NCBI GenBank assembly: GCA_937881285.1
Contig: CALGEU010000188.1
Coordinates: 1 to 5,438 of the forward strand
Direction of reading: 5' to 3'
From: an uncultured Clostridia bacterium
GTDB lineage: Bacteria > Bacillota > Clostridia > Christensenellales > CAG-917
Length of the DNA stretch: 5,438 bases
The position numbers were made by a program, and so were the translations under genes. This document shows positions 5,362-5,438 of the stretch, in pieces. The notes under the pieces were generated by a model. It saw only the letters and a program-made list of their open reading frames with translations. It was not told where the DNA came from and ran no database searches. Positions within the stretch are counted from its first letter, which is position 1. Each line of letters starts with the position of its first letter.

Positions 5362-5438
5362 GTAGCATTAGCCCAGCTGGATAGAGCGTCTGGCTACGGA
5401 CCAGAAGGTCAGGGGTTCGAATCCCTTATGCTACGCCA
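5362..5438 (+). tRNA. tRNA-Arg (anticodon ACG), CCA encoded
   Basis: A complete 77-nt cloverleaf. The acceptor stem GTAGCAT/ATGCTAC pairs perfectly (5362-5368 with 5428-5434), followed by discriminator G and an encoded CCA at the window end. The anticodon stem TCTGG/CCAGA encloses the loop CTACGGA, giving anticodon ACG (5396-5398). Its A34 is normally deaminated to inosine by TadA so that it reads CGU, CGC and CGA. The T arm has the TTCGAAT loop at 5416-5422, with one G-T wobble in the stem. The D stem GCCC/GAGC has a C-A mismatch at its third pair (5373 with 5385), where related arginine tRNAs have a T-A pair. Confidence 0.96.

Overview
The window looks like chromosomal DNA from a low-to-mid-GC Bacillota, most likely an uncultured clostridial lineage. 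The evidence is a groES-groEL operon behind a near-consensus CIRCE operator, sigma-A type promoters with TTGACA/TATAAT boxes, strong AAGGAG ribosome binding sites, a ComEB-type dCMP deaminase, a DhaS-like TetR regulator and a tRNA gene that encodes its own CCA end. No species can be named from the sequence alone.

Layout from left to right. Positions 1-125 hold no gene; the stretch is rich in inverted repeats and ends in a T7 run. On the minus strand, groEL (126-1751) follows groES (1765-2049), with only 13 nt between them and the groEL Shine-Dalgarno sequence overlapping the groES stop codon. The groES promoter lies at about 2114-2140 and a CIRCE element at 2084-2110. Divergent from this, a plus-strand dCMP deaminase (2258-2707) has its own extended -10 promoter and ends in a clean hairpin terminator. 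Positions 2777-3085 are non-coding. They contain three closely spaced hairpins, the last probably a bidirectional terminator, plus a separate minus-strand terminator for the next gene.

On the minus strand, 3086-4369 encodes a GT4-family (GT-B fold) glycosyltransferase resembling membrane glycolipid synthases. Divergent from it, 4631-5227 encodes a TetR-family regulator. The 261 bp between them is dense in palindromes. One 16-bp palindrome (4504-4519) contains TATAAT on both strands and can serve as the -10 of two opposing promoters, one for each gene. A related copy (4589-4604) lies just upstream of the TetR start codon. This suggests that the TetR protein controls both itself and the glycosyltransferase, but that is an inference. 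The window ends with tRNA-Arg(ACG) (5362-5438) behind a perfect-consensus promoter, with a small GNRA-capped hairpin in its leader.

Most of the window is ordinary housekeeping content. The parts most worth a second look are the TetR/glycosyltransferase intergenic region and the hairpin cluster at 2899-3003. I see no CRISPR array, transposase, phage gene or defence system.
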